Assembly (NCBI RefSeq): GCF_010682105.1
Contig: NZ_JAAGWH010000013.1
Coordinates: forward strand, 186,001 to 250,000
Direction of reading: 5' to 3'
DNA length: 64,000 nucleotides
Source of the DNA: Modestobacter muralis
Lineage (GTDB): Bacteria; Actinomycetota; Actinomycetes; Mycobacteriales; Geodermatophilaceae
Shown: positions 35,784-43,146 of the stretch, piece by piece
Layout of the letters: every line of letters starts with the position of its first letter
Numbering within the stretch: position 1 is the first letter of the stretch
Position numbers and translations under genes: made by a program
The notes under the pieces: model-generated
Told to the model about the DNA's origin: nothing
Databases searched by the model: none
Seen by the model: only the letters and a program-made list of their open reading frames with translations

Positions 35784-36519
35784 CGTTCTCCTCGGTCACG
35801 GGGGCGCCGTCGCCCGGGCCGGCGTCGAGCAGGTGCTCGACGCCGTTGAAGCCGGTCAGGGCGAGCGCCCCGCCGTCGGTGGACTCGTAGCGGGTGACCG
35901 AGGTGTTGGCGACCTGCTCGGTGCGGTCGACGTCCAGCAGCTGCTGTTCGGACAGCTCCTCGACCACGTAGCGGAAGACCATCACCACGGCCTGGTGCGA
36001 GACGCACATCAGCCGCTCGCCGTCGTGCCGCAGCGCCTCGGTGGCCAGCAGGCTGCGGACGCGCAGCGCGACGTCGGCCCAGCTCTCCCCGCCCGGTGGC
36101 CGGTAGTAGAACTTGCCCAGCAGGTCACGGCGGCGGGCCTCCTCGGGGAACTCCGCCCGGATGCCCTCGCGGGTCATGCCGTCGAAGGCACCGAAGTCGC
36201 GCTCCCGCAGCCGCTCGTCGTGGCGGATGGTCAGCCCCAGCCCGCTGGCGTCGACCGCCCGCCGCGCGGTGGTGGCGGCCCGCGCGAACGGCGAGCTCAG
36301 CACGGTGGTGGGCTGCTGGTCCGCCGGCAGCCGGGCCAGCCACGCGCCCAGGGCGTCGGCCTGCTCCTCGCCGGTCGGCGACAGCGGGACGTCGGGGTCG
36401 CGGACGTCGAGGGTCAGCCGTTGCGCCCCGCTGCGGTGGGCCTGGGCGTCGGCCAGGTTGCCCATGCTCTCGCCGTGCCGCACCACCCACAGCGCGCTGG
36501 GCCCCGGTCCCCGTGCCAT
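35764..36519 (-). CDS. Histidine phosphatase (phosphoglycerate mutase-like)
   Basis: The 251-residue protein has the RHG motif VVRHGESMGN, PLSPTGEEQADALG, SPFARAATTA, LRERDFGAFDGM and the second catalytic His in LMCVSHQAVVM. It is a branch-1 histidine phosphatase; members dephosphorylate sugars, nucleotides or proteins. ATG 36519 begins close to the catalytic core. It overlaps nnrD and probably shares its transcript, but no functional link is evident. Confidence 0.9.
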   Translation of the reverse strand: MARGPGPSALWVVRHGESMGNLADAQAHRSGAQRLTLDVRDPDVPLSPTGEEQADALGAWLARLPADQQPTTVLSSPFARAATTARRAVDASGLGLTIRHDERLRERDFGAFDGMTREGIRAEFPEEARRRDLLGKFYYRPPGGESWADVALRVRSLLATEALRHDGERLMCVSHQAVVMVFRYVVEELSEQQLLDVDRTEQVANTSVTRYESTDGGALALTGFNGVEHLLDAGPGDGAPVTEENDVPSPA

Positions 36520-36648
36520 CGCGTCGTCCCGTCCGTCGTCGCGGTGCCCCTGCTGGACGCCGCCCGCCGTCGGACAGCCGATCACCCCGGTGGCCAAAGC
36601 GCGAGCCGGAGGCTGGACGTCGTCCGGGTGGGTGCGGAGGATGACCGG

Positions 36649-37227
36649 ATGGCCGCAGAGGACGCGTTCGAGCGCCGCGCGTTCGCCACGCCCGCGGACT
36701 TCGACGCCTGGCTGGACACCGAGCACGACCGGGCTCCCGGGCTGTTCGTGCTGATGGCCCGGAAGTCCTCGGGCATCCCGTCGATCACCGCGCCGGAGGC
36801 GGTGGAGGTGGCGCTGTGCCACGGCTGGATCGACGGGCGCGGCAACCGCGTGGACGACGTCTGGTTCACCGTGCGTTACACCCCGCGCCGGGCCAGGAGC
36901 GTGTGGTCGCAGAAGAACGTGGCCACCGTCGCCCGGCTCGTCGCGGACGGGCGGATGCGCCCGGCCGGCCTGGCCGCGGTGGAGGCCGCGCAGGCCGACG
37001 GGCGGTGGGACCGTGCCTACGCCGGCCCCGCGACGATCACGGTGCCCGACGACCTGGCCGAAGCGCTGGCCGCCGAGCCCGCGGCCGAGGCGGCGTTCCG
37101 GGCGCTCGACGGCACGAACCGGTACTCGGTGCTGTGGCGGGTGCACACCGCGGCCACGCCGCAGACCCGGGCGAAGCGGGTCGCCGCCCTCGTCGCGATG
37201 CTGGCCGAGGGCCGCCGCCTCCACTGA
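36649..37227 (+). CDS. YdeI/OmpD-associated (bacteriocin-protection) family protein
   Basis: The 192-residue protein matches the YdeI family: FATPADFDAWLDTEHDRAPGLF, EAVEVALCHGWIDGRGN, FTVRYTPRRARSVWSQKNV and a C-terminal RYSVLWRVHTAATPQTRAKRV. Family members are often annotated as bacteriocin-protection proteins, but their biochemical role is unclear. ATG 36649 follows GGAGG by eight bases. It is divergent from the histidine phosphatase gene. Confidence 0.88.
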   Translation: MAAEDAFERRAFATPADFDAWLDTEHDRAPGLFVLMARKSSGIPSITAPEAVEVALCHGWIDGRGNRVDDVWFTVRYTPRRARSVWSQKNVATVARLVADGRMRPAGLAAVEAAQADGRWDRAYAGPATITVPDDLAEALAAEPAAEAAFRALDGTNRYSVLWRVHTAATPQTRAKRVAALVAMLAEGRRLH

Positions 37228-37290
37228 CCGGCCGCGCTCCAGGGGATCGCCGCGAGCCTGCGAGCGGTGGGGGGGCAGCAGGGTCCTGCC

Positions 37291-37524
37291 TCAGTCGGCC
37301 GGCGGGTGCTCCGCGCGGTGGACGCGCAGGTACACCGGCACCCGCTCCACGAGGGCGCCGAGGAGCACGACCGCGATCCCCCACAGCACCCCCGGGGAGC
37401 CGTCGGTGACCCGGAGCGCGACGAAGGCGGCGAGCACGCTGACCCCGACGAGCACGAGGTCGTCGAGCAGCGCGTCGCGGAAGGTCGCCGGTCGGGTGCG
37501 GTCACCACGCAGCCAGGAGGTCAC
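37291..37524 (-). CDS. Small two-helix membrane protein
   Basis: This 77-residue product starts TSWLRGDRTRPATFRDAL. Two hydrophobic helices (VLVGVSVLAAFVALRV and GVLWGIAVVLLGALVERV) and a short charged tail follow. GTG 37524 is preceded by AGGAGG at slightly long spacing. No family is recognised. It lies directly beyond a decayed NlpC/P60 fragment. Confidence 0.6.
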   Translation of the reverse strand: MTSWLRGDRTRPATFRDALLDDLVLVGVSVLAAFVALRVTDGSPGVLWGIAVVLLGALVERVPVYLRVHRAEHPPAD

Positions 37525-37538
37525 CGGCGCGGCACCTC

Positions 37539-37735
37539 CTAGCCGGTGACGCGGCGGGCGCCGACGTAGCCGCCCTTGTCGACGCCGGTCACGGCGCCGG
37601 CCTGCCGGAGGCGCTGGCGTGCACCATCTGGCCGTTGCTGACGTAGAGGCCGACGTGGCTGATCGGGGAGTAGGAGAAGACCAGGTCACCCGGCTGCAGC
37701 TCGGCCCGGGACACCGGGACGACCATCTCGGGAGG
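37539..37735 (-). pseudogene. Remnant of an NlpC/P60 cell-wall hydrolase
   Basis: On the minus strand a frame reads VSRAELQPGDLVFSYSPISHVGLYVSNGQMVHAS (about 37604-37704), the His-containing half of an NlpC/P60 endopeptidase. A different frame then continues GVDKGGYVGARRVTG to a stop at 37539, so there is a frameshift near 37600. The N-terminal half with the catalytic Cys (DCSGL) is missing. The rest of the 306-base gap up to 37830 carries no gene I recognise. Confidence 0.72.
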
Positions 37736-37830
37736 GCGACATCTCCAGGTGCGCGTGGCAACGGAAGGCAGGGAGGCGGCCGCAGTCGGTCGGCCCGCCG
37801 CGCTGGGGGTCGATCGGTCCGCAGGACCGC

Positions 37831-38367
37831 TCAGTCCCACAGACCCCGCGCGCCACTCCGGCCCCGCGGCGAGCCGCTCCTGCCCCACGCGTCACCGAGC
37901 AGCTGGCGCCGCGAGCGGGGGCGCGCGGGGGCGACGAGCCGGTCGGCGACGGCACCGGTCACGAAGGCGTAGACGGCCTTGCCGGCCACGTCGACGACCT
38001 GGTCCTGCCGGGACCACGTCCACGGCGGCGCACCCACGCCGGTCGCGTTCTCCAGGGTCTGGTCGACGGCCAGGCGCACCGAGGTGTGCCAGGCGTTGGC
38101 CCGCCAGCCGCGCAGCCCGGCGGCCGACCAGACCCCGCGCAGCGCGCCGACGGCCGCGCCGGCGCCCCAGTGCATGAGGTGGTTGCGCACCAGCGGGCGC
38201 GCGGACTCCGGCAGCCGGACGCCGGTGGTCAGCGCGGTGAGCGTGCGGCCCGGGACGTAGCTGTCCGGCCGGTGGGTCACCTGCTGTTCCAGCTTCTCTG
38301 CCGTCGTCATGGCCGCCACGCCGGCCAGTCCGGCCACCGCGCCCCGCACCGCTGCTCTCGCCCACAT
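37831..38367 (-). CDS. Hypothetical protein, possibly membrane-associated
   Basis: The 178-residue protein begins WARAAVRGAVAGLAGVAAM, a hydrophobic N-terminal segment. It continues with TTAEKLEQQVTHRPDSYVPGR and a helical region with MHWGAGAAVGALRGVW, then an Arg-rich C-terminus. It resembles actinobacterial proteins annotated only as hypothetical. ATG 38367 and GTG 38373 are both possible starts. Confidence 0.65.
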   Translation of the reverse strand: MWARAAVRGAVAGLAGVAAMTTAEKLEQQVTHRPDSYVPGRTLTALTTGVRLPESARPLVRNHLMHWGAGAAVGALRGVWSAAGLRGWRANAWHTSVRLAVDQTLENATGVGAPPWTWSRQDQVVDVAGKAVYAFVTGAVADRLVAPARPRSRRQLLGDAWGRSGSPRGRSGARGLWD

Positions 38368-38432
38368 GGACACCGGGCTACCCCCGCCGTCCCGGCCGCA
38401 AAGACACCCCGCCGTCCCGGTCCGGGACGACG

Positions 38433-38467
38433 ACGAGCCGCCCACCGGGTGATGGTGGGCGGCTCGT
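38433..38467 (-). terminator. Hairpin terminator of the cysteine-rich peptide gene
   Basis: A perfect 14-bp inverted repeat (ACGAGCCGCCCACC and its complement) with a 7-base loop lies 17 bases beyond the peptide stop. A smaller GTCCCGG/CCGGGAC palindrome follows at 38413-38427. Confidence 0.78.
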
Positions 38468-38483
38468 GCGGGTGTCGGGTGGG

Positions 38484-38786
38484 TCAGCCGGCGGCGGGCT
38501 CGGAGGAGTCGAGGGCGTCGAGGGCGGCGACGTCGCGCAGGATCGCCTGGAGCTCGGCGGAGGACCACGCCTCACAGCAGTTGCAGGTGCCCGTGGGGGT
38601 GAAGCTGTGCAGGCCGAGGCTGCCGCCGGCCTGGTCCTCGGCGAGGGCGAGCTGGCCGTCCTGGGGGTTGCGGTGGCACTGGCACGACGAGGCGCACATG
38701 CCCAGCCCCCACCCGGAGACGATCACCGACGCACCGTTCTCGTGGACCTTGCCCAGCTGGAAGATCGAAGGCTTCTGGTACGTCAT
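38484..38786 (-). CDS. Cysteine-rich peptide with lasso-type leader (possible RiPP precursor)
   Basis: This 100-residue peptide begins MTYQKPSIFQLGKVHENGAS. The YxxPxxxxLG pattern is the motif that lasso-peptide leaders use to bind an RRE protein. Six cysteines follow in two knots: C31-x3-C35-x-C37 (MCASSCQCHRN) and C68-x-C70-C71 (TGTCNCCEAW). The C-terminus is a short acidic helix. ATG 38786 has an AGGGGAG site; the gene has its own terminator and a perfect operator-like repeat upstream. No maturase, RRE or transporter lies nearby. It could be a RiPP precursor modified in trans or a small metal-binding protein. It is next to a nitrilase-cluster operon on the same strand. Confidence 0.8.
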   Translation of the reverse strand: MTYQKPSIFQLGKVHENGASVIVSGWGLGMCASSCQCHRNPQDGQLALAEDQAGGSLGLHSFTPTGTCNCCEAWSSAELQAILRDVAALDALDSSEPAAG

Positions 38787-38852
38787 GTCGGGCTCCCCTC
38801 GCCGTCCTGCCGTTGTGGCAGGGGGTCGTCGTCGGCGTGCTGAGGGGAAGTA

Positions 38853-38874
38853 GACAGGAACTGTGTTTCCTGTC
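38853..38874 (-). promoter_or_regulatory. Perfect inverted repeat upstream of the cysteine-rich peptide gene
   Basis: GACAGGAA (38853-38860) and TTCCTGTC (38867-38874) flank a 6-base spacer, 67-88 bases before the peptide start. The symmetry and spacing suit a dimeric repressor or activator site. The surrounding 166-base gap is less GC-rich than average. Confidence 0.55.
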
Positions 38875-38952
38875 CGTGATACGAGGGCACGAAACGCGGT
38901 CACTGGGTCTTTCCGGTCTCAGTCGCCACGCTCGTCACAACGGACCCGTCCG

Positions 38953-40041
38953 TCACAGTGACGCGTACAGCCGCAGGTGCGCCGCCGCGGCGGCGTCCCA
39001 GCTGTGGCCCTGGGCAAGCGCCCGGCCCACCGCCCGGCGCTCCGCCCCGACGTCCGCGAGCAGTCCGTCGGCGAGGCCGGCCGGGTCGGCGGCGAAGGTC
39101 GCAGCCGTGCCGAACACCTCCCGCAGCACCGGCAGGTCGCGCGTCACCACCGGGACGCCGGCCGCCAGCGCCTCCATCGCGGCCAGGCCGAAACCCTCCT
39201 TGACGGAGGGGAAGGCGAAGACGTCGGCGGCGGCGACGAGGGTCGGCAGCTCGCCGTGGTCGACCGGCCCGAGGACGACGGGTGCCACCCCCAGCTCGGC
39301 GGCGCGGTCGAACACCCGGGCGCGGTAGTCGCGGTAGTCGAAGAGGGTCTCCCCGCCGGCGACGACCAGGGACAGCTCCGGGCGCACGGCCTGCACCCGG
39401 GCCATCGCCTCGACCAGGTCCAGGGTGCCCTTGCGCGGCTCGATCCCCCCGACGGCCAGCACGTAGTGCCCCAGTCGGTCCCGCCAGGCATGCCGGCCCG
39501 CCTCGCCTGCCGGCCCGGCCGCGGCGGTGAACCGGTCGGCCTCGACGCCGTTGGGGATCACGGTGGCCACCCGGCCCCAGCCGGTCGCCACCTCGGCGGC
39601 GACCGCGGCGGAGACGCAGACCAGCGCGTGCGGGGTGACGACGGCGCGCTCGTGGCAGGCGGCGAGCTCCGGGGTGGTGAAGGTGTCCAGGTGGTGCACC
39701 GTGCGCACGCAGTCGGGGACGGCGTTGGCGCTGATGCAGTCCTGGGCGTGCACGACGTCATAGGGGGTCTGGCCGGGACCCTCGTCCCGGAAGGCGGCGC
39801 CGAGCACCGCGATCGACCGCAGGATCCGCGCGCCGACGTCCTCCCCCGGCACGTCGGGGAACGGCACCAGCCGCAGCGTGACCGCGGGGTCGACGGGGCG
39901 GAAGAACGCGGCGTCGCCGCCGCGGCCCAGCGACCAGACGCTCACGTCGTGCCCGGCGCGGGCCATCGCCTCGGCCAGCGCGAGGGTGTGCACGACGCCG
40001 CCGCGCGGCCGGGTCGAGTACGTCAGCAGCGCGATCCTCAT
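38953..40041 (-). CDS. Family 4-type glycosyltransferase of the nitrilase cluster (MSMEG_0565 family)
   Basis: The 362-residue GT-B enzyme has an N-terminal YSTRPRGGVVHTLALAEAM loop, VIPNGVEADRF, VGGIEPRKGTLDLVEAM and the donor-site FPSVKEGFGLAAMEALAAGVPVV region near the C-terminus. It matches the glycosyltransferase that accompanies nitrilase clusters in mycobacteria. The retaining GT4 Glu residues (KEGFGLAAME) are present. It is the last gene of the operon, 19 bases after the nitrilase-like gene. Neither sugar donor nor acceptor is known. Confidence 0.85.
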   Translation of the reverse strand: MRIALLTYSTRPRGGVVHTLALAEAMARAGHDVSVWSLGRGGDAAFFRPVDPAVTLRLVPFPDVPGEDVGARILRSIAVLGAAFRDEGPGQTPYDVVHAQDCISANAVPDCVRTVHHLDTFTTPELAACHERAVVTPHALVCVSAAVAAEVATGWGRVATVIPNGVEADRFTAAAGPAGEAGRHAWRDRLGHYVLAVGGIEPRKGTLDLVEAMARVQAVRPELSLVVAGGETLFDYRDYRARVFDRAAELGVAPVVLGPVDHGELPTLVAAADVFAFPSVKEGFGLAAMEALAAGVPVVTRDLPVLREVFGTAATFAADPAGLADGLLADVGAERRAVGRALAQGHSWDAAAAAHLRLYASL

Positions 40042-40060
40042 GCACAGGCCCCCGGGCTGC

Positions 40061-40876
40061 TCACGAGTAGGCCTCCGGCCGGCGCTCGCGCAGGTGGTCG
40101 AGCACGGTGCGGGCGCGGCCGACCTCACCGGCGACGTCCACGTCGGCCAGCGCCAGTCCGGCCTTGGCCCAGGTGCGGGCGAGGACGTCGCCGCCGGGCC
40201 CGACCACCTTGGACTGGCCGAGGAAGCGCAGCCGGCCCATCGTCCCGGTCTGGTTGGCCGACACCCACACCACCTGGTTCTCCGCCGCCCGGGCGCAGTC
40301 GTAGAGGTCGAAGAGCCGGGACTGGCGGTCCTGCACCAGCCGGGGCGCCCGGTCCGTGAGGCTGGCCGGCCACGCCGAGAGGCAGGCCAGCACCTGGGCG
40401 CCGTCGCCGGCGAGCGTGCGGGCGGCCTCGGGGAAGGTCTTGTCGTAGTCGATGAGCATGCCGATGCGGCCGAGCGGGGTGTCGAAGGCGGTGAACGCCC
40501 CGCCGGGTGCGTAGGCGGGCAGCTCACCGGCCGGCTGGTGCACCTTGCGGTGCCGGCCCAGGACGCCGTCGCCGGTCACGCACACCGCGCTGTTGTAGTG
40601 CTGGCCGCCGGCGGACTCGCGGTAGCCCAGGCAGACCACCAGGTCACCGGCGGCCTCGGTCACCCGCGCCAGCTCGGTCGACCCGGCGTCCAGGGCCGGG
40701 GGCAGGCCGGTGTCGTCGCCGCGGCCGAGGTCACCGAGGTAGCCGCCGATCGTGGCGTCGGGGAAGACCAGCAGCTGCACGCCCCGGTCGCGGGCGTCTG
40801 CCAGGATCGCCTCGACCTTGGTCAGGCACTGCCCGACGTCCCGCCCGAAGTGCGCCGCGACCGCCGCAATTCTCAC
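40061..40876 (-). CDS. Catalytically degenerate nitrilase-superfamily protein (pseudoenzyme)
   Basis: The 271-residue protein is plainly homologous to the nitrilase at 42275-43132 and keeps its fold motifs, but the Glu-Lys-Cys triad is broken. VFPDATIGGY has Asp40 where the paralogue has Glu, and IGMLIDYDKTFPEAA has Asp143 in place of the nucleophilic Cys. Lys111 in HRKVHQP remains. I checked both changes in the DNA. The frame is intact with normal codon use, so it is not decaying. It may be a regulatory or scaffold subunit of the active nitrilase, which form filaments in this superfamily. Confidence 0.85.
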   Translation of the reverse strand: MRIAAVAAHFGRDVGQCLTKVEAILADARDRGVQLLVFPDATIGGYLGDLGRGDDTGLPPALDAGSTELARVTEAAGDLVVCLGYRESAGGQHYNSAVCVTGDGVLGRHRKVHQPAGELPAYAPGGAFTAFDTPLGRIGMLIDYDKTFPEAARTLAGDGAQVLACLSAWPASLTDRAPRLVQDRQSRLFDLYDCARAAENQVVWVSANQTGTMGRLRFLGQSKVVGPGGDVLARTWAKAGLALADVDVAGEVGRARTVLDHLRERRPEAYS

Positions 40877-40887
40877 GCGCCGCCCCA

Positions 40888-40947
40888 GGCATTGGTACCG
40901 ATACCTGCGTCTCGGGCCCCCATGACGCAGGTCTTGGTACCTGTGCC
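40888..40947 (-). promoter_or_regulatory. Long imperfect inverted repeat inside the nitrilase operon
   Basis: Arms of 24 bases (40888-40911 and 40924-40947) match at 20 positions around a 12-base loop. Both contain GGTACC and a CCTGCGTC/GACGCAGG block. It fills the only sizeable gap (79 bases) in the operon, so it may be an attenuator, an RNA-processing site or an internal operator. Confidence 0.55.
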
Positions 40948-40955
40948 TCGCACGG

Positions 40956-42278
40956 TCACGCCATGCGGGCGGCCGAGGACGCCGCGGCCACGGCCAGCGA
41001 GCGGGTCAGGCCGGTCGGCGTCCCGGTGAGGTCGGTGATCCGGTCGGCCAGGAACTCCGCGTCCCGGGCGATGCCGGCGAACCGGCCCGAGCCCCAGGTG
41101 TGCAGCCACGGCAGGCCCAGCACGTACAGCCCTGGCGCCGAGGTGACCCCGCGGACGTGGGTCGGGTAGCCCGCGCCGTCGAACACCGGCACGCGCACCC
41201 AGCTCCAGTCGGCCCGGAAGCCGATCGCCCACACCACCGACGAGATCGCGTCCACGTCCAGGGACGTCGGGTCGGCGTCCGGCGCCCAGACCGGGGTGTA
41301 CCGCGGCTCGGTCGGGGCGTCGATCCCCGAGCGCTCGATGTGGGCGTCGACCAGGTTCTTGGCGTTGTCGTCGACCCGGTCGGCGGCGTCCAGGTGCCGG
41401 GTCAGGTTGGGCGCGAAGGACAGCACCCCGCCGTCGAGCCCGGTGAGCGTGCCGTAGAGCTGCATGCCCTCGGTGGCGAAGCGGCGCAGGTCGATGTCGC
41501 GCCCGCCGTCCCGGCCGGTGACGTAGTGGTTGGTGCCCATGCGGGCGGCCTCGCCGTCGCGGTGCTGCTCGACGGGCATGTCGTAGTGGCTCATGTCGTG
41601 CAGCCACTCGACCATGTCGCGGCCGCGGTACCGGCGGGCGATCCGCGGCGCGCTGCCGACGGCCAGGTGCACGCGGTGGCCGGCCAGGTGCAGGTCCTCG
41701 GCGATCTGCGCGCCCGACTGCCCGGTGCCCACGACCAGGACGTCGCCGGCGGGCAGCTGGCCGGGGTTGCGGTAGGCCTGCGAGTGCAGCTGGGTGACCC
41801 GCTCCGGCAGCTGACCGGCCCAGGGCGGGAGCACCGGCAGGTGATAGCCGCCGACGGCCAGCACGACCTGGTCGGCGGCGACGTCCCCGGCGCTGGTGGT
41901 GAGCAGGTAGCCGCCGTCCGGCGCCGGGGCGAGCTTCGTGACGGCCACGCCCTCGTGCACCGGCGGGTCGAAGGAGGCCGCGTAGCTGCGGACGTACTCG
42001 ACGATCTCGTCGCGCACCATGAAGCCGTCGGGATCCTCGCCGGTGTAGGGCCAGCCGGGCAGCTGGCACTGCCAGTTGGGCGTGACCAGGCAGAAGGAGT
42101 CCCAGCGTGCGTCGGCCCACTCGTGGGCGATGGTGTCGCGCTCCAGGACGACGTGCTCGATGCCGCGCTGCACCAGGTGCCAGCTCAGCGACAGCCCGGC
42201 CTGGCCACCGCCGACGACGGCGACCGGGACGCGGGCGGGCAGCCCGGTGCGAGTGGGCGCGGCCTGGGCCAGCGTCAT
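40956..42278 (-). CDS. nitH: FAD-dependent monooxygenase-like oxidoreductase of the nitrilase cluster (NitH, MSMEG_0569 family)
   Basis: The 440-residue flavoprotein has an N-terminal FAD motif VAVVGGGQAGLSLSWHL, a substrate/NADPH segment WDSFCLVTPNWQCQLPGWPY and a second Rossmann motif LVVGTGQSGAQIAEDL. It also has a late FAD-contact region GLYVLGLPWLHTWGSGRF. This is the layout of flavin monooxygenases and of MSMEG_0569, a constant member of the cluster. In P. fluorescens the cluster supports growth on cyanide; the exact reaction of this flavoprotein is not established. Its ATG overlaps the nitrilase stop (42275-42278). Confidence 0.88.
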   Translation of the reverse strand: MTLAQAAPTRTGLPARVPVAVVGGGQAGLSLSWHLVQRGIEHVVLERDTIAHEWADARWDSFCLVTPNWQCQLPGWPYTGEDPDGFMVRDEIVEYVRSYAASFDPPVHEGVAVTKLAPAPDGGYLLTTSAGDVAADQVVLAVGGYHLPVLPPWAGQLPERVTQLHSQAYRNPGQLPAGDVLVVGTGQSGAQIAEDLHLAGHRVHLAVGSAPRIARRYRGRDMVEWLHDMSHYDMPVEQHRDGEAARMGTNHYVTGRDGGRDIDLRRFATEGMQLYGTLTGLDGGVLSFAPNLTRHLDAADRVDDNAKNLVDAHIERSGIDAPTEPRYTPVWAPDADPTSLDVDAISSVVWAIGFRADWSWVRVPVFDGAGYPTHVRGVTSAPGLYVLGLPWLHTWGSGRFAGIARDAEFLADRITDLTGTPTGLTRSLAVAAASSAARMA

Positions 42279-43132
42279 GCCCCCACCAGCGCGCCGTAGG
42301 CGTCGGGACGGCGGTCGCGCAGGTGGCCCATCGACCGCCGCGCGCCGTCGAGGGTGGCCCGGACGTCGACCGTGGCCACCGCCATGCCGGGTGCGACGCC
42401 GGTGGTGGCCAGCACGTCGCCGCCGGGCCCGACGACCTTGGCGCTGCAGACGAACCGCAGCCCGCCGAAGGTGCCGGCCTGGTTCGCCGACAGCCACACG
42501 ATCTGGTTCTCCAGCGCGCGGGCCTGGTCGAAGAGGTCGAACCGGCGGGTCCAGCGGTCCTCGGCCAGGTCGGTCGCGGCGGCGGTGCGGGAGCCGGGCC
42601 AGGCTGACATGCAGGCGACGATCTCGGCGCCGTCCATGGCCAGCGTGCGGGCGGCCTCGGGGAAGGCCTTGTCGTAGCAGATCATCATGCCGATCCGGCC
42701 GACCGGTGAGTCGAAGGCGCGGAAGCCGTCGCCGGCGGCGTAGCTGTTGCCCTCCCCCAGCGGCTGGTGGACCTTGCGGTGCACCCCGAGGACGCCGTCG
42801 CCGGTCACCGCGACCGCGGTGTTGTAGCGGGTGCCGCCGTCGGCCTCGCAGAGCCCTGCGGTGACCACCATGTCCCCGGCGATCCGGGCGAGGCGGGCGA
42901 CCTCGGGGCCGTCGACGTCCAGGGCCGGGGGCAGGGCGTGCTGCGGCGTCACCTGCGCGACGCCGTGCTCACCGAGGTCGGCGAGGTAGCCGCCGAGGGT
43001 GGCCTCGGGCAGCGCGAGCAGCTGCACGCCGCGGCTGCGCGCCTCGGCGACGAGCTGCTCGATCCGGGCGAAGACCTCGCCGAGGTCGCGCCCGAAGGGG
43101 GCGGCGACGGCGGCGACCGTGGTGCTGGGCAT
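42275..43132 (-). CDS. nitC: Nitrilase of the Nit1C-type cluster (sll0784 family)
   Basis: The 285-residue protein has a complete nitrilase triad: Glu43 in ALPEATLGGYL, Lys120 in HRKVHQPLGEG and Cys152 in IGMMICYDKAFPEAA. Cluster nitrilases hydrolyse small nitriles or cyanide-derived nitriles to acids or amides. ATG 43132 is the start; the GNAT-AIR fusion gene ends 14 bases upstream, and the flavoprotein gene overlaps its stop. Assignment to the sll0784/NitC branch rests on cluster context and close pairing with a degenerate paralogue. Confidence 0.92.
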   Translation of the reverse strand: MPSTTVAAVAAPFGRDLGEVFARIEQLVAEARSRGVQLLALPEATLGGYLADLGEHGVAQVTPQHALPPALDVDGPEVARLARIAGDMVVTAGLCEADGGTRYNTAVAVTGDGVLGVHRKVHQPLGEGNSYAAGDGFRAFDSPVGRIGMMICYDKAFPEAARTLAMDGAEIVACMSAWPGSRTAAATDLAEDRWTRRFDLFDQARALENQIVWLSANQAGTFGGLRFVCSAKVVGPGGDVLATTGVAPGMAVATVDVRATLDGARRSMGHLRDRRPDAYGALVGA

Positions 43133-43146
43133 GGGTGCTCCTGTCC

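Noticed and set aside
38484-38786. Cysteine-rich peptide as the NitG (MSMEG_0570) component of the cluster
   Set aside because: The MSMEG_0570 family is a small, non-cysteine-rich protein with a different N-terminus. This peptide also has its own promoter-like region and terminator outside the operon.
40061-40876. Nitrilase-like gene as a decaying pseudogene
   Set aside because: The frame is full length, codon use is normal and all other family motifs are kept. Only catalytic positions changed, which fits a maintained pseudoenzyme better than decay.
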